From NCBI GenBank assembly GCA_028817635.1, contig JAPPPH010000306.1:1-8130 (forward strand): DNA of 8,130 bases. The letters are read 5' to 3'. Both the position numbers and the translations under genes were made by a program. Shown here one piece after another: positions 6,209 through 8,130 of this stretch. The stretch comes from Verrucomicrobiales bacterium. GTDB lineage: Bacteria > Verrucomicrobiota > Verrucomicrobiia > Limisphaerales > UBA1096. A model generated the notes under the pieces. That model had not been told where the DNA came from, made no database searches, and worked only from the letters and a program-made list of their open reading frames with translations. Positions within the stretch are counted from its first letter, which is position 1, and each line of letters opens with the position of its first letter.

Positions 6209-8130
6209 TTGAATTGGCGTGGTTATTTTGGTTTACTCAGCCGTACCGGAATTTTGCCTTTACTTCTCGCATCAAGGGGAGCGACCAGCCTGTTGGTTTT
6301 CCTGTGCATGACTGGCTTGGCCAAGGCGGAGCCTTTGTCGTGGCAGGAAAAGGGCGTGTATCGGGAGGCCATGGTGAACAAGCCGCTTGGCCAGACGCCC
6401 GGCTTCACGCTGCTTTCATCGCAGGCCACCGGCGTCCAGTTCACCAACACACTTGCCCGGGCGCGCATGATGAACGCCAACCTGCTCAACGGCGCCGGCG
6501 TAGCCTCGGGCGACGTTGACGGCGACGGGTTGTGCGACATTTACGTGTGCAGTCTCGACGGTGAAAACGGGCTTTTCAAAAACCTCGGCAACTGGAAGTT
6601 CAAAAACATCTCGAAGGAGGCCGGTGTGGGCGCACCGGGGATGTCGAGCACCGGCGCGGCATTTGGCGACGTTGACGGCGACGGCGACCTTGACCTGTTC
6701 GTTACTTCCTGTGGTGGGCCGAACGCGTTGTTCATCAACGACGGCACCGGCAGGTTTACCAACCAAACCAAGGCGGCTGGCGTGGAGGCGCTGAAGATCG
6801 GATCGACCTCGGTGGCGCTGGGCGACGTCGACATGGACGGCGACCTCGATATTTACGTGACCAACTACGGTGAGACGTCGGTGCTGCGCAGTGGCGGCTC
6901 GGTGTCGGTGCGCATCGTCAATGGCAAGCAGGTGGTCACCGGCAAGTACTCGAACCGCATCCGCATTATGGACGGCGATTTCGTCGAGGTCGGTGAGCCG
7001 GATTTTCTCTACATCAACGACGGCACTGGCAAGTTTTCGAAAACCGATTGGCTCGATGGAAACTGGCTGGACGAAAACGGCGAGCCGATCGAGAAGGAGT
7101 TTTGGGATCTCGGCCTGTCGGTGATGATTCGTGATATCAATCAGGATGGCCTACCGGACATCTACAATTGCAACGATTTCCAAACGCCGGATCGGCTCTG
7201 GGTGAACAAGGGCAACGGGCGGTTTCAGTTGGTGGAGGAAAAGGCGCTACGGCATCGCAGCTATTTCGCGATGGCGGTGGACTTCGCCGACATCAACCGC
7301 GACGGGCACGACGATTTTTTTGTCGCCGACATGATGAGCCCGGAGCACTTGCTGGAGATGACGCAAATCGGCGTGACCAACCCGTTCGCCAAGCCGATCG
7401 ACGAGTTCATCGACCGCCCGATCATTCACCGCAACACGTTGTTCGTGAACCGCGGCGACAACACCTACATGGAGACCGCAAATTACAGTGGCGTGGCCGC
7501 CACCGAGTGGACTTGGGGCTCGACATTCATGGACGTCGATCTGGACGGGCTGGAGGATCTACTCATTGCCAACGGGCATGCGTTTGACACGCAGGATCTT
7601 GACGCTATCGAGCGCACGACCAAGCTTGGCAAGCTGCCTGTGGCGCAGGCGCGCAAAAAGGTTTTCCTCTTCCCGCCGCTCACCGTGCCCAACATGGTGT
7701 ATCGCAACACCGGCGGGCTGCGCTTTACAGAGGTCGGCGCAGACTGGGGGTTTCAGTCGAAAAACGTTAGCCACGGCATTTCGTTGTGTGATCTCGACAA
7801 CGACGGCGACCAGGATGTCGTCGTGAGTTGCCTCAACGCGAACGTGTTGGTGTACCGCAATAACGCGACGGCACCCCGGATGTCGGTGGCGCTTCGTGGG
7901 GCGAGGGGCAACACGCGCGGCATCGGGGCGCGTATCACCGTACGCGGTGGGCCGTACGAACAGTCGCAGGAAATGATGGCTGGTGGGCGTTACCTTGCGG
8001 GCGACGAGCCGCTGAGGACGTTTGCCGCTGGCAAGGCCAGCCAACTAAGCATCGAGGTCGCCTGGCCAAGCGGGACGCGCCGGGTCATCGACGGCGCCAC
8101 GCCGAATCATGCATACGACAGTTACGAGAA
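6209..8130 (+). CDS. Secreted FG-GAP/VCBS repeat protein with ASPIC/UnbV C-terminal domain, 3'-truncated
   Basis: The frame with codons from 6209 stays open to the window edge (640 full codons), so the C-terminus is missing. No ATG heads it properly; TTG 6209, two bases after the upstream stop, gives NWRGYFGLLSRTG, a hydrophobic stretch (~15-37) and an AKA/EP cleavage site at residue 40, a reasonable signal peptide. ATG 6308 would remove most of the signal, so the start is uncertain. Seven Asp-rich calcium-type loops of FG-GAP/VCBS propellers are seen at residues 102 (DVDGDGLCD), 154, 206, 309, 361, 442 and 528 (DLDNDGDQD), most preceding I/L-x-V/F strands. The first two are encoded by an identical 20-base stretch (6509-6528 and 6665-6684). 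From ~556 the UnbV/ASPIC domain appears (RGARGNTRGIGARITV, then WPSG at 619-622). The family is common and secreted in Verrucomicrobiota and Planctomycetota; its function is mostly unknown, with adhesion or extracellular binding suggested. Likely in one operon with the molybdoenzyme. Confidence 0.88.
   Translation, partial: MNWRGYFGLLSRTGILPLLLASRGATSLLVFLCMTGLAKAEPLSWQEKGVYREAMVNKPLGQTPGFTLLSSQATGVQFTNTLARARMMNANLLNGAGVASGDVDGDGLCDIYVCSLDGENGLFKNLGNWKFKNISKEAGVGAPGMSSTGAAFGDVDGDGDLDLFVTSCGGPNALFINDGTGRFTNQTKAAGVEALKIGSTSVALGDVDMDGDLDIYVTNYGETSVLRSGGSVSVRIVNGKQVVTGKYSNRIRIMDGDFVEVGEPDFLYINDGTGKFSKTDWLDGNWLDENGEPIEKEFWDLGLSVMIRDINQDGLPDIYNCNDFQTPDRLWVNKGNGRFQLVEEKALRHRSYFAMAVDFADINRDGHDDFFVADMMSPEHLLEMTQIGVTNPFAKPIDEFIDRPIIHRNTLFVNRGDNTYMETANYSGVAATEWTWGSTFMDVDLDGLEDLLIANGHAFDTQDLDAIERTTKLGKLPVAQARKKVFLFPPLTVPNMVYRNTGGLRFTEVGADWGFQSKNVSHGISLCDLDNDGDQDVVVSCLNANVLVYRNNATAPRMSVALRGARGNTRGIGARITVRGGPYEQSQEMMAGGRYLAGDEPLRTFAAGKASQLSIEVAWPSGTRRVIDGATPNHAYDSYE
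6316..6325. repeat. CTTGGCCAAG palindrome, copy 7
   Basis: Exact palindrome encoding G-L-A-K at the signal-peptide cleavage region of the UnbV-domain protein. A degenerate copy, CCGCTTGGCCAGACG, follows at 6383-6397 in the early mature region. Confidence 0.75.

Noticed and set aside
6214..6519. Open frame at the start of the UnbV gene in another phase (also 6516-6794 and 6870-7124)
   Set aside because: These overlap the UnbV frame, give Arg/Ala-rich translations and lack domain signals.
7620..7635. CAAGCTTGGCAAGCT and similar partial matches (also 5775, 7387, 8031)
   Set aside because: They lack the GGCC centre or several core bases and can be explained by common Leu/Gly/Lys codons.
8061..8070. 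CCTGGCCAAG near copy of the palindrome at the right end
   Set aside because: Here tgg-cca-agc-ggg encodes the family-conserved WPSG of the UnbV domain, so protein constraint explains it and it was not counted.

Overview
The window reads as a gene-dense piece of a bacterial chromosome, all on the + strand. Secreted PQQ-type propellers, ASPIC/UnbV repeat proteins and TolB-like/TPR signalling proteins occurring together, with GC-rich genes that mostly lack a clear Shine-Dalgarno, fit the Verrucomicrobiota (or wider PVC group) best. That placement is inference from gene content; no rRNA or other marker gene is present. I saw no tRNA, rRNA, CRISPR array, transposase or integrase.

Layout. (1) 2-1156: the 3' part of a TolB-like/TPR protein whose start lies outside the window. 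(2) 1158-3215: a complete paralogue, TIR domain - one membrane helix - TolB/FlgO-like domain - TPR repeats, beginning one base after the first gene's stop. (3) 3289-4629: a secreted PQQ-like beta-propeller protein. (4) 4630-4955: a 326-base non-coding stretch packed with short repeat elements, including a 68-base inverted repeat, a C/G hairpin and a 9-base imperfect tandem repeat. (5) 4956-6206: a Tat-exported molybdopterin oxidoreductase of the sulfite-oxidase superfamily. (6) 6209 to the window end: a secreted FG-GAP/VCBS protein with a C-terminal ASPIC/UnbV domain, running off the right edge without a stop.

How they may work together. The first two genes are a tandem pair of membrane-anchored signalling proteins; the second carries a TIR domain with a candidate catalytic Glu, predicted on the cytoplasmic side, and a periplasmic TolB-like/TPR half. 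The last three are exported proteins; the molybdoenzyme and the UnbV protein are only two bases apart and probably co-transcribed. No functional link between the two halves can be shown from sequence.

The most unusual signal is not a gene. The perfect palindrome CTTGGCCAAG occurs seven times exactly in 8.1 kb (about 0.01 expected by chance), often extended to 14-16 bp, plus several near copies and clustered half-sites. Copies lie in linkers, signal peptides and the intergenic region rather than in conserved domain cores, as expected of a spreading or selectively maintained iterated palindrome analogous in kind to cyanobacterial HIP1.
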